DNA of 64,000 bases from Desulfatibacillum aliphaticivorans DSM 15576. GTDB lineage: Bacteria > Desulfobacterota > Desulfobacteria > Desulfobacterales > Desulfatibacillaceae. Positions 25,928-34,584 of this stretch are shown here, one piece after another (position 1 is the first letter of the stretch; each line of letters opens with the position of its first letter). Location of the stretch: contig NZ_AUCT01000001.1 of the NCBI RefSeq assembly GCF_000429905.1, positions 102,156-166,155 of the forward strand, read 5' to 3'. The notes beneath the pieces were generated by a model. That model was not told the DNA's origin and did no database searches. It worked only from the letters and a program-made list of their open reading frames with translations. The position numbers were made by a program, and so were the translations under genes.

Positions 25928-27418
25928 ATGCGCCTGGGACGGACCCTGGTTTTCGCCTTGATTTTCATCTGTTTTTGCGGATGCATAAAGGCAGGGCCGG
26001 ATTATCAATCAGGGTCGGGCGCTGCTGTTGCGCCCGGCTTATATGTCAACCAGGAGCCATTACGTCCTGAAAAATCGGAAAAAACGCCTTATACCGATTC
26101 CTGGTGGACCGGTCTCAACAACCCCGAGTTGAACGCTCTGGTGGAGGAGGCCCTGGCGAACAATCCGGACATCCGGGCTGCGGCAGCCAGGGTTTTGGAG
26201 TATCGGGCCGTTTTGGCCCAGGCCCGGGCCGGGCTTTTTCCTTCGGTAAGTCTGTCCGGCGAGGGCTCCTGGTCGGAGGCGACTTCAACCTCATCCACGC
26301 CGGTGCTCACGTCCCAGGGCATTTCCTATGTAAGGCGCGAGAGGGACGTGCACTCCACCAGCCTGGATCTGACGGCGGCGGCCAGCTATGAGTTGGACCT
26401 GTGGGGGCGGATAGCCCGCTCCAATGAGGCGGCCCGGGCCGATCTTCTGGCTGTGGAGGAAAACGCCCGGACCGTGGCTCAGACCATAGCTGCGGAAACG
26501 GTGAGCGCTTATTTGGAAATAGAAAATCTGCGCCGCCGCATCGCCATAACCCAGGAGAGCATCGAGGATTTCAAACGCAACCTTTCCTTTATCCAAAGAA
26601 GGTATGAAGGGGGCATCGCCTCGGTCTTGGACCTGAGGCAGGCCCGCCGGCTGTTGGCCCAGGCGGAATCGCTGCTGCCTCCCTTGCGGAGGGACATGAA
26701 GGCCAAGGCCGCGGCGTTGGCCGTCTTGGCGGGTAAATACCCGAACCTGGAGTTCACCCGGAAAATCCCGAAAGACTATTACAAGGCCCTTCCTCCGGTT
26801 CCGCCGGGCCTTCCTTCGGATCTGCTTTTGCGCAGGCCGGACGTGCGTCAGGCCGAGGCCGGGCTTCAGGCTGCCAGCGCCCGCATTGGAGTTGCGCGGG
26901 CGGCCAGATTTCCAAGCATCAGCCTGACGGGCGCCTTGGGAACTTCCAGCCCGGATCTGGAGGACTTGTTCAGTCCGGAAAACCGGTTTTGGAATTTGGC
27001 CGCCGGCTTGCTGGCGCCCATTTACGACGCCGGAGAGCTGAAAGCCGCCGAAGAGGCGGCGCGTGCCCGATTCGCCCGGGAGGAGGCCGCCTACGCCAAA
27101 ACCGTGCTGAGCGCATTCGCCGAAGTGGAAAGCGCCTTGGCCGCTCAGAAGGAGCAGCGGGAATATCGCGAACTCTTATTAAAGCTGGTGGAAGAATCCG
27201 CCGCAACCAGGGAAACGGCGCAAAGCCGGTACGAGCAGGGATTGTCCACCTATCTGGACGTGTTGGACGCCCAGCAAGCCCTGTATTCGGCCCAGCAAAC
27301 CCTGGTGAACTCCGAACTCGCCATTTATCTTAATCGTGTAACCCTATACCGGGCCTTGGGCGGAGGTTGGCCCGCGTCCGAAAAAAAGCCAAAGGGAAGC
27401 GAGTCTAAACAGGAATGA
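25928..27418 (+). CDS. RND efflux outer-membrane lipoprotein, NodT/OprM type
   Basis: 496 aa from ATG 25928. An upstream in-frame ATG at 25874 would give an unusually long signal sequence, while this start puts the lipobox Cys (FCGC-IKAGPDY) at residue 19. The two OEP repeats of the TolC family are visible, with the conserved DSWWTGLNNPELNALVEEALANNPDIRAA at the start and LPSDLLLRRPDVRQAEAGLQAASARIGVARAARFPS in the middle. It forms the trimeric outer-membrane exit duct. The next gene (periplasmic adaptor) overlaps it by ATGA. Confidence 0.9.
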   Translation: MRLGRTLVFALIFICFCGCIKAGPDYQSGSGAAVAPGLYVNQEPLRPEKSEKTPYTDSWWTGLNNPELNALVEEALANNPDIRAAAARVLEYRAVLAQARAGLFPSVSLSGEGSWSEATSTSSTPVLTSQGISYVRRERDVHSTSLDLTAAASYELDLWGRIARSNEAARADLLAVEENARTVAQTIAAETVSAYLEIENLRRRIAITQESIEDFKRNLSFIQRRYEGGIASVLDLRQARRLLAQAESLLPPLRRDMKAKAAALAVLAGKYPNLEFTRKIPKDYYKALPPVPPGLPSDLLLRRPDVRQAEAGLQAASARIGVARAARFPSISLTGALGTSSPDLEDLFSPENRFWNLAAGLLAPIYDAGELKAAEEAARARFAREEAAYAKTVLSAFAEVESALAAQKEQREYRELLLKLVEESAATRETAQSRYEQGLSTYLDVLDAQQALYSAQQTLVNSELAIYLNRVTLYRALGGGWPASEKKPKGSESKQE

Positions 27419-28659
27419 GTACATCCCCAAAGAGAAATTATCTAAGAGCGGCGGTGCAAGTGCTTCTGGCCGGTCTTTTATTGGCCGGAGGCTGGTACGG
27501 CTATCATTGGATAGTCAACAGCAAGCCCGAGCAAAAAAGGATCAAGCCCGCCCAGCCAATACCCATGGTGCGGGTTATCAGGGCCGAGAAGGAAGACGCC
27601 GTCATCCACGTGCAGGGGCAGGGCACGGTCAAACCCTGGCGGGAAATTCAACTGGTTCCCCAAGTGGGAGGCAAGGTGCTGTGGATTTCCCCCTCCCTGG
27701 TGGACGGCGGGGCTTTTCAAAAGGGCCGGATCCTTGTCCGGCTGGATCAGGAGGATTATCGCCTGGCCGTCACCATGGCGGAAGCTCAGATAAAAAATTC
27801 GGAAAGCGCCCTGCAGCTCTTGGAGCAGGAATCCCTGGTGGCCCGGAGGGAATGGGAGCTGCTTCACGCCAATGACGGGGACAAGGGCGCCTCGCCCCCG
27901 CCCCTGGTGGTCAAGGAGCCCCAGTTGGCTGCAGCCCGGGCCCGCCTGGAGGCGGACAAGGCGGATCTGAAAAAGGCCCAGCTTCAATTGCAAAGAACCG
28001 AAATCTCCGTGCCTTTTGACGGCAGGGTCAGCCAGAAGTCCGTGGACGCAGGCCAATACGTCTCCCCCGGCCAAGTGCTGGCTGTGCTGCATTCCATCGA
28101 AGCGGTGCAGATTTCCGTGCCTCTGGCGGATGAGGAGCTGCGCTGGTTTAACGTCCCCGGCTTCACCCAAAAAGGCGGCGAGGGCTCCTTGGCCAAGGTT
28201 GAAGCCCGCGTGGCAGGCCGCGACATGGTCTGGCAGGGGCGGGTGGCCCGGTCGGAAGGCGAGATGGACGAAACCACCCGCACCGTGCGGGTGGTTGTGC
28301 GGGTTGACGATCCCTACGCCACGACCCCGCCATTGGTTCCCGGTCTGTTCGTGCATGTGGCCATCCAGGGCAATATCTTGCCTGACGCCTTCAACATTCC
28401 CCGGTCGGCCCTGCGTGAGGGCGATACGGTCTGGATTGCAACCCCGGAAGGGGCCATGCATTTTCAAAAAGTGGAAGTCAGCAGGATTTCCGAGCAGGGA
28501 GTCTGGGTGACCCAGGGCCTGAACAGCGGCGATCTGGTGGTTACTTCCCCCATGAAAGCTCCTACTGACGGCATGAAAATCCGGCTGCACGAAGGGCAAA
28601 ACAAGGGCAGTACGGTCATTCCCATACCAAGCAATACGGCGGAGGGCGGCCAGTCATGA
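27415..28659 (+). CDS. RND efflux periplasmic adaptor (membrane fusion protein)
   Basis: 414 aa. One N-terminal anchor helix (about 15-33) is followed by a lipoyl/barrel-sandwich half, a short alpha hairpin (about 115-185) and the second half with VPFDGRVSQKSVDAGQYVSPGQVLAVLHS. A beta-barrel and membrane-proximal domain complete the HlyD/AcrA plan. It links the RND pump to the outer-membrane duct. Both ends overlap neighbours by ATGA, an unusually tight three-gene coupling. Confidence 0.9.
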   Translation: MSTSPKRNYLRAAVQVLLAGLLLAGGWYGYHWIVNSKPEQKRIKPAQPIPMVRVIRAEKEDAVIHVQGQGTVKPWREIQLVPQVGGKVLWISPSLVDGGAFQKGRILVRLDQEDYRLAVTMAEAQIKNSESALQLLEQESLVARREWELLHANDGDKGASPPPLVVKEPQLAAARARLEADKADLKKAQLQLQRTEISVPFDGRVSQKSVDAGQYVSPGQVLAVLHSIEAVQISVPLADEELRWFNVPGFTQKGGEGSLAKVEARVAGRDMVWQGRVARSEGEMDETTRTVRVVVRVDDPYATTPPLVPGLFVHVAIQGNILPDAFNIPRSALREGDTVWIATPEGAMHFQKVEVSRISEQGVWVTQGLNSGDLVVTSPMKAPTDGMKIRLHEGQNKGSTVIPIPSNTAEGGQS

Positions 28660-31600
28660 AAGGCATGGTCAAGTGGTTTGCGGAAAATCATGTGGCGCCC
28701 AACCTGCTGATGATTTTCTTTTTGCTGGCTGGCGTATTCACGGCCCTGAATATCAAAATGGAGGTCTTTCCCGAAACCTCCCTGGACCGCGTACGCATTT
28801 CCTGCTCGTACTCCGGCGCCTCGCCCGAGGAAGTGGAAGAGGCCATCATCACCCGAATCGAAGAAGCCATTGCAGGCCTGGCCGGCATTGAGCGCATTGA
28901 CTCTTCAGCCCGGGAGGGCGCCGGCCGGGTGACCGTGGAAGTCATGAAAGGCTGGGACGTGGGCAAGCTGACGGACGAAATCAAGTCCGCGGTGGACCGC
29001 ATCACAACCCTGCCCGACGAAGCGGAGCAACCCATTGTGGCGGAGATGACCCGGTCTCGGGAAGTGGTCAATGTGGCCGTTTTCGGGGACGTTCCGGAAA
29101 CCACTCTCAAGCAGATTGCCGAACGCACCAAAGACGCCATCACGGCCCTGCCGGACGTTACTCTGACCGAACTTTCCGGCGTGCGGGAAACCCAGATCCA
29201 CGTGGAAATCTCCGAGGACATACTGCGCAGGCATCGATTAACCCTGGGGCAGGTGGCGACCCTGATCAACAACGCCAGCCTGGATCTTCCGGCCGGCTCG
29301 GTCAAAGCCAAAGGCGGCGAGATTCTCATCCGCACCAAGGGAAGGCGCTACTATGCAGAGGATTATGCGGACATCGCCGTTCTCACCAACCCGGACGGAA
29401 CCAAAGTCACCCTGGGGCAGATAGCGGACTTAAAGGACGGATTCGAGGACGTGGATTACCGGGCTTATTTTGAGGGCGAGCCCGCTGCCCTGGTTAAGGT
29501 TTACCGGGTGGCGGACCAGAACGCCCTGACCGTAGCCAGCCAGGTGCGGGAGTATGTGGAAAGCGCGTCCCGGAGTCTTCCCGCCGGGGTGAAACTGCGG
29601 GTTTACAACGATTCCTCCACCATCCTGAAAAGCCGCATTTCCCTGCTGGTGCGAAACATGGGCATCGGCCTGGTGCTGGTTATTGTGCTGCTGGGGATTT
29701 TTCTCAATGTCAGACTGGCATTTTGGGTGACCTTGGGGATTCCCATCTCCTTTGCCGCCGCCTTTATATTTTTGCCCTACTTTGACGTGTCCATCAACAT
29801 GATTTCCCTGTTCGGATTTATTTTGGTTTTAGGAATCGTGGTGGACGACGCCATTGTTGTCGGGGAAAGCATCTATCACAAACAGGAACAGGGCATGCCC
29901 AGGCTTAAGGCCGCCATTGAAGGCGCCTTGGAAGTAGGGCGGCCCGTGGTGTTTTCCGTGCTCACCACCATGGTGGCGTTCCTGCCATTGCTGACGGGCT
30001 CCGGGCGCATGGGAAGGCTGCTGCGCAACCTGCCCATTGTGGTGTGCCTGGTTTTGGCGGCTTCGCTGATAGAATCGCTTTTGATCCTGCCTTCCCACTT
30101 GGCGATCGGCAAAAGCAAAATAAAAAGCGTGGACCCCGCCAACCCCTCGGGGAGGAAGCGAAGCCCCATTAAAAAGGCTTTTAAAACAGCGTTCCGGCCT
30201 CTGACCATTTGGCGGGACGTCTTAACGTGGGTCATCAACAAGCCCTACGCCTGGCTGGTGGATTTTTGCGTGACATGGCGGTACGTGAACGTGGCTTTGG
30301 GAGTATTCGTCATTTTCTTGACTTTCGGTGTGCTTAAGGCGGAATACGTGCGTGAAACTTTTCGTCCCGACATCGAGGGCGACACCATGTCCTGCATGAT
30401 CACCATGCCCAGCGGAACGCCCAAGGAACGCACCCTGGAGGTCATGGCCTTGATGGAGGAAAAAGCCCGTCAGGTCCTGGCCGAAAAGGATAAAACCCGG
30501 CCGGAAGGCGCCAAGCCTCTGCTGGAGCACACCATCGGCCTTTTGGGCGCCCATCTGGGAGACGGCAAGCCCGACACCGGCGGGCACATGGGCCAACTTT
30601 GGATCTCCATCATTTCCGCTGAGGAAAGGGAGGAAGGCATATCCACGGCCGGGCTGACCAGCCGCTGGTCCGAGGCGGTGGGCATCGTCCCGGACGCCGA
30701 GTCCGTCACCTATTCCAGCGCGCTTCATTCGGCAGGCAAGGCCGTGGAGTTTCATCTTTCCTCCAGCGATAACGAGCAGCTTTCGGCCGCCGCCGAAGAC
30801 CTGATGAAGGAATTGGAAACCTACCCCGGCGTGTACGGCATTGAAGACAGCTTCTTGCCCGGCAAAAAGGAAATGCAGATCAAATTGAAGCCCGAGGCCA
30901 GAAGCCTGGGGATTACCCTGTACGACCTGGCAAGACAGGTGCGTCACGCCTTTTACGGGGCCGAAGCTCTGCGTCTGCTTCGGGGCCAGGACGAAGTCAA
31001 AGTCATGGTCCGGTATCCCGAGGATGAAAGGCGCGACCTGAGCAACCTGGAAGACATGCGCATCATCACGCCCCAGGGCGATTTGATTCCGTTCTCCCGG
31101 GTTGCGGAATTGCAGTTGGAGGAAGGCTACTCCTACATCACGCGAGCTCAGCGCAAGCGGGTGGTCCAGGTCATGGCGGACGTGGATATGGAGCAAAACA
31201 ACCCGAATCGGGTGCGGGACACCGTCACAAACGAGTTCATGCCCGAACTTAAAGCCAAGTATCCCGGCCTGAACTTTACCGTCGAGGGCAGGGGCCGCCA
31301 CCGCAAGGAGGCTTTCAAGGACATCAACCGGGGCTTTTTGATCGCCCTTTTGGGCATATACGCCCTGCTGGCCATACCGTTTCGCTCTTTCACCCAGCCT
31401 TTGGTGGTCATGTGCGCCATCCCCTTCGGCATTATCGGCGGGGTCTTCGGGCATATGATCATGGGCATTGACCTGACCATCATGAGCCGGTTTGGCATGG
31501 TGGGATTGACGGGCGTGGTGGTGAACGACTCCCTGGTGCTCATCCACATGGCCAACCGGTTGCGCGACGAAGGCGCCGCAGCTCATGAAGCGGTGATCGC

Positions 31601-31925
31601 CGCCGGAGCGCGGCGGTTCAGGCCCATCATGCTGACCTCCATCACAACATTCGCCGGGGTGACGCCCATGCTGTTGGAAAAATCCATCCAGGCCCAGTTT
31701 TTGATCCCCATGGCCGTGAGCCTGGGCTTCGGCGTGTTGTTCGCCACGGGAATCACCCTGCTTCTGGTGCCCAGCGGGTACGTGATTTTGGATGACATCC
31801 AGCGCTTTTTCAAATGGGTGTTTGGGATGGAAGCCGGGAAATATCATGCCTCGGGAGGAGATAAACCCGAGTCGGAGGATGAGCAGGCTCCGGACCTTTC
31901 GGAGCCCTTGCCGCAAAAGGATTGA
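28656..31925 (+). CDS. RND-family efflux transporter (AcrB/HAE-type)
   Basis: 1089 aa, about twelve helices with two large periplasmic loops. The first helix (VAPNLLMIFFLLAGVFTALN), TM4 with GIVVDDAIVVGESIYH (the proton-relay Asp pair), and the second-half counterpart FGMVGLTGVVVNDSLVLIHMANRLRDEG are typical HAE-RND motifs. It exports hydrophobic or amphiphilic compounds using the proton gradient. The substrate cannot be told. The C-terminal 50 residues are a long acidic cytoplasmic tail. It ends the operon; no repressor lies beside it. Confidence 0.92.
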   Translation: MKGMVKWFAENHVAPNLLMIFFLLAGVFTALNIKMEVFPETSLDRVRISCSYSGASPEEVEEAIITRIEEAIAGLAGIERIDSSAREGAGRVTVEVMKGWDVGKLTDEIKSAVDRITTLPDEAEQPIVAEMTRSREVVNVAVFGDVPETTLKQIAERTKDAITALPDVTLTELSGVRETQIHVEISEDILRRHRLTLGQVATLINNASLDLPAGSVKAKGGEILIRTKGRRYYAEDYADIAVLTNPDGTKVTLGQIADLKDGFEDVDYRAYFEGEPAALVKVYRVADQNALTVASQVREYVESASRSLPAGVKLRVYNDSSTILKSRISLLVRNMGIGLVLVIVLLGIFLNVRLAFWVTLGIPISFAAAFIFLPYFDVSINMISLFGFILVLGIVVDDAIVVGESIYHKQEQGMPRLKAAIEGALEVGRPVVFSVLTTMVAFLPLLTGSGRMGRLLRNLPIVVCLVLAASLIESLLILPSHLAIGKSKIKSVDPANPSGRKRSPIKKAFKTAFRPLTIWRDVLTWVINKPYAWLVDFCVTWRYVNVALGVFVIFLTFGVLKAEYVRETFRPDIEGDTMSCMITMPSGTPKERTLEVMALMEEKARQVLAEKDKTRPEGAKPLLEHTIGLLGAHLGDGKPDTGGHMGQLWISIISAEEREEGISTAGLTSRWSEAVGIVPDAESVTYSSALHSAGKAVEFHLSSSDNEQLSAAAEDLMKELETYPGVYGIEDSFLPGKKEMQIKLKPEARSLGITLYDLARQVRHAFYGAEALRLLRGQDEVKVMVRYPEDERRDLSNLEDMRIITPQGDLIPFSRVAELQLEEGYSYITRAQRKRVVQVMADVDMEQNNPNRVRDTVTNEFMPELKAKYPGLNFTVEGRGRHRKEAFKDINRGFLIALLGIYALLAIPFRSFTQPLVVMCAIPFGIIGGVFGHMIMGIDLTIMSRFGMVGLTGVVVNDSLVLIHMANRLRDEGAAAHEAVIAAGARRFRPIMLTSITTFAGVTPMLLEKSIQAQFLIPMAVSLGFGVLFATGITLLLVPSGYVILDDIQRFFKWVFGMEAGKYHASGGDKPESEDEQAPDLSEPLPQKD

Positions 31926-31946
31926 TGGGCGGGCGTTTGCTAACTC

Positions 31947-31992
31947 ATTCCCATGCTTTACGTGGGAATGCATATAGAAATATCTGAAATTA
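31947..31992. repeat. Dispersed REP-like repeat, copy 1
   Basis: TTCCCATG-CTTTA-CGTGGGAA hairpin plus a conserved tail (tatctgaaat). A near-identical copy lies at 41701-41746. Confidence 0.7.
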
Positions 31993-32041
31993 TTAGGGTT
32001 TCAAACAGCCAGAGATTAAATCGAATCCGTCTCCAATGATG

Positions 32042-32080
32042 GGTGGCCCAGGCAAAGGCAGTATCTTGCCTGGGCCATCC
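32042..32080. repeat. Hairpin repeat with GGCAGTATC loop, copy 1
   Basis: TGGCCCAGGCAA (32044-32055) pairs perfectly with TTGCCTGGGCCA (32066-32077); the loop contains GGCAGTATC. Followed by A, not T, so not a terminator for the efflux operon. Member of the loop-conserved hairpin family described in the findings. Confidence 0.75.
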
Positions 32081-32153
32081 AAAAAAAACTCAACAATCCG
32101 TGCTTAACCACTATTTTTGAGCTTGCGAAACCCAACAGATACAATGCATAGCG

Positions 32154-33032
32154 TCAGTCCCGGCAGGACCAGGTAATGACAGCCAGGCTGCTTTTTATCT
32201 CTTCTTTAAACAACCCGTTCTCCGTCTTTTCCTCCACAAAGGCGGAAATGGTTTTTTTGACCTCGGGCGTGATGTCCATGTACATCCAGAACGAGCGGCA
32301 CAATGCATCCACAGCCTTGCCCGAGGGCTGCTCACGAGCCCATGAGGTCTGGCAATAGCGGATGGACGGAAGATATCCAATTCCGGACAACAGATTGAAT
32401 ATATGGAGGAAGTTGTCTTTGTTTACCTGAAGGTCTTCCTGGAAGAAACGCTTCCACAAGGCCTGTCTGGTAAGGCTTTTTCCCGCTCCCGTGGAAATCA
32501 CCAGGCAGCAATGCCCCCGTGAGGCCTGGATCATTTTTTCCAGAGCCTCCCGGCCGTTGATTGCGGGCGTCATGGAGGCGAAAACCAGGTCAAAGGCGCG
32601 AGTCCAACCTTCCTTTTCAATGTCCACGTCTTTCCACAAGCGCTGGTAAGCCTTTACGTTCTGCAGGCCTTTTTCTTGGGCTTTTTGATTCAGGATGCTG
32701 CACATTTCCTCGGACCCGTCCACGGCGATCACCTCGTTTGCCAGAGGGGCGAAGGGAAAGGCGAAGGTTCCGGGGCCGGAGCCCACGTCCAGAATTCGGG
32801 CCTGGGAATTCAGCAAGCCTTCCTGGGTGAGAAAACCGGTGATTTGCTCCACGCGTCCGTTGGGGCCTTTTTTGGACATGCCGCCGTATTCGGGAGCAAT
32901 CTTGTCCCAAAACTGCATGGACTCCTTTTCGGTTCTGATTTTTCGGGCTTCGTGGGGCGAGTTTTTCCGGCTGTATTCCCAGGCTTCGGCCCAGAGGTCC
33001 GGGGAGTGAAGCTGCTCCATGTTCAAATCCAT
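32154..33032 (-). CDS. SAM-dependent methyltransferase, class I
   Basis: 292 aa from ATG 33032, chosen because GGAGA precedes it by 7 bases. A longer GTG-initiated reading would run through a terminator hairpin. Motif I is ILDVGSGPGTFAFPFA (about residue 78), motif II acidic is VIAVDGSEEM, and motif IV region is FDLVFASMTPAI. The N-terminus MDLNMEQLHSPDLWAEAWEYSR is characteristic of a set of delta/Firmicute methyltransferases that I recall beside metal or cofactor transport genes, but no such neighbour is present here. The substrate is unknown. The upstream leader contains an intrinsic terminator, so expression is probably controlled by attenuation. Confidence 0.85.
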   Translation of the reverse strand: MDLNMEQLHSPDLWAEAWEYSRKNSPHEARKIRTEKESMQFWDKIAPEYGGMSKKGPNGRVEQITGFLTQEGLLNSQARILDVGSGPGTFAFPFAPLANEVIAVDGSEEMCSILNQKAQEKGLQNVKAYQRLWKDVDIEKEGWTRAFDLVFASMTPAINGREALEKMIQASRGHCCLVISTGAGKSLTRQALWKRFFQEDLQVNKDNFLHIFNLLSGIGYLPSIRYCQTSWAREQPSGKAVDALCRSFWMYMDITPEVKKTISAFVEEKTENGLFKEEIKSSLAVITWSCRD

Positions 33033-33088
33033 AAAAAGTCTCCAAATTTTAAAGTGATCGCCGCCGTGGGGCGATTCCGGCTTTAAAC

Positions 33089-33139
33089 AAAAAAAGCCGC
33101 GAAGATGGAGGAATACCCTCCGGTTCACCTTCGTGGCTT
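33089..33139 (-). terminator. Leader terminator/attenuator before the methyltransferase
   Basis: On the minus strand AAGCCACGAAG pairs with CTTCGCGGCTT (one mismatch) around an inner GGAGG/CCTCC hairpin, followed by seven T. It lies about 57 bases before the start codon and inside the predicted mRNA leader. It is nearly symmetrical and could also end transcription rightward. Confidence 0.65.
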
Positions 33140-33211
33140 GCTTGTATTTCTAATTTGTCGTCGCCCGTTTTAACGGGCCTTTCCATGCATGCGCCTTCGA
33201 AACGCTCTTGG

Positions 33212-33246
33212 ACTATACGGATACAAATTTCCCGCGGGGTTGTCAA
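33212..33246 (-). promoter_or_regulatory. Possible promoter of the methyltransferase leader
   Basis: TTGACA at 33241-33246 with TATCCG 17 bases or TATAGT 23 bases downstream. The resulting leader would be about 175 bases and includes the terminator hairpin at 33089-33139. Confidence 0.4.
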
Positions 33247-33360
33247 TGCAGGATCGAATCCCGTCCCTTCCAATTTAATGGAAATAATAACAGGACGCCT
33301 CTTGCCCGCTCATACAATCAAGCTGGAAACCGCCCGAATGAACGCAACGCAAGATAAAGC

Positions 33361-34584
33361 CTACCAGAATACGGCCTTGCGCTTCTTTAAAATATCGTAA
33401 ATGCCTTTTTGAATGGTGTCGCGCACCTGGTTGGTGATCTTGGACACCAGCAAAGGCTCTTCGGCGGGACGATGATTCATGTCCGTCACCTGGATGGGTT
33501 TGTGAAACCGGATGGTCCACTTGGTAGGCAGGGGGATGACGCCCAGGGGGCCCAGCCACGGAAAAGTGGGCGTGGCCGGAAAATACGGCAGGTTAAACGC
33601 GGAGGCGACCATCTTCATGTTGGCCAGATTGGGATATATCTCCTCGGCCCCGACGATGGATACGGGGATAATCGGCGCCCCGGCCCGGATGGCCACGCGC
33701 ACAAAGCCGCCGCGGCCGAAACGCGCCAGCCGGTAGCGTTCGCTGAAGGGCTTGCCTACGCCCTTGACGCCTTCGGGGAAGACCAGCGCCAACTCGTCTT
33801 CCTTTAGCAGGCGCTCGGCGTTTTCCGGCAGCGCCTGAACCTGCCCCAAACGGGAAAGGCCCAGCCCGACGACCGGGATTTCCGTGGCCCGGGTAAGGTG
33901 CAGAGCCCGCACCAGCCGCGGTTGCGGATGCTCGGTCGCCACGGCGGTGATGACCATGGCCCCGTCCCAGGGCAGAACCCCGGAATGATTGGCCACCAAA
34001 AGGGCCTTGCCCTCGGCCGGAACGTTTTCCAGGCCGGTGGTGGTCACCCGCCAGTATTTTTCGTACATAAAGCGGAAAAAGGGCTCCATTTCATCGACCA
34101 GTTCCAGGTCGCGGCCCCATTTATCCACTTCGTAATCCCCGTCGATCCTCCGGGCGATTACGGTCATTTTTTCTTCCAGAAAATGGGTCAGCTTTTCAAA
34201 AAGCGCCGGAAAGTCGATGGCCGGCTCTTTTTGGCGCTCCTGCTCGTCCTTCAACCTCATCTGCACCAGTTCGGCCAGAATCTTGGTCAGAAGCTCCGCG
34301 TCCCCCTCGCCTGAATTGCTTTGCGCGGCCTTGTCCATGCCCTGGCGGGCCGCAATCATCTCCGCCAGAATCTGCTCCATCAACAGGGCCAGGCGATCCA
34401 TTTTGTCCGGCTCGGAGCCTTGGGCGCCGCCGGCTTCGGCTTCGGCCTCGGCCTTGGGAAAATGGGCCTGACAGTAGCGTTGCCCCGGCAGGGCCGGGTT
34501 CTTGCACCGCTCTCCCTTGGCGGTCAGGGACCAGCATTGGCCGTCCTGGGACGACGGGTTATTTGGCGGATCTTGAGGACTCAT
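33361..34584 (-). CDS. PlsC-like lysophospholipid acyltransferase with N-terminal zinc-motif and helical region
   Basis: 407 aa. The C-terminal 260 residues carry the LPLAT fold: NHSGVLPWDG with the catalytic His, and FPEGVKG as the substrate Pro-Glu-Gly block. The spacing HSGVLPWD is a family variant of HX4D. The first 45 residues contain a Cys-Cys-Cys-His cluster (GQCWSLTAKGERC, YCQAHF), a pattern seen in small zinc-binding DUF5763-like modules. Residues 60-120 are charged and helical (KDEQERQKEP). It would acylate a lysophospholipid or glycolipid at the inner membrane. Its ATG overlaps the stop of the SDR gene (ATGA), so the two act together, perhaps in an unusual membrane lipid. Confidence 0.85.
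   Translation of the reverse strand: MSPQDPPNNPSSQDGQCWSLTAKGERCKNPALPGQRYCQAHFPKAEAEAEAGGAQGSEPDKMDRLALLMEQILAEMIAARQGMDKAAQSNSGEGDAELLTKILAELVQMRLKDEQERQKEPAIDFPALFEKLTHFLEEKMTVIARRIDGDYEVDKWGRDLELVDEMEPFFRFMYEKYWRVTTTGLENVPAEGKALLVANHSGVLPWDGAMVITAVATEHPQPRLVRALHLTRATEIPVVGLGLSRLGQVQALPENAERLLKEDELALVFPEGVKGVGKPFSERYRLARFGRGGFVRVAIRAGAPIIPVSIVGAEEIYPNLANMKMVASAFNLPYFPATPTFPWLGPLGVIPLPTKWTIRFHKPIQVTDMNHRPAEEPLLVSKITNQVRDTIQKGIYDILKKRKAVFW

Noticed and set aside
30222..31973. 583-codon open frame antisense to the RND transporter
   Set aside because: Shadow of a well-supported transporter gene, with no recognisable domain or ribosome site.
32042..32091. Terminator of the RND operon
   Set aside because: The strong hairpin is followed by A on the plus strand and preceded by T on the minus strand; it matches the hairpin repeat family instead.
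33033..33128. N-terminal extension of the methyltransferase from GTG 33128
   Set aside because: It would run through an intrinsic terminator hairpin and lacks a ribosome site, whereas ATG 33032 has GGAGA at proper spacing.
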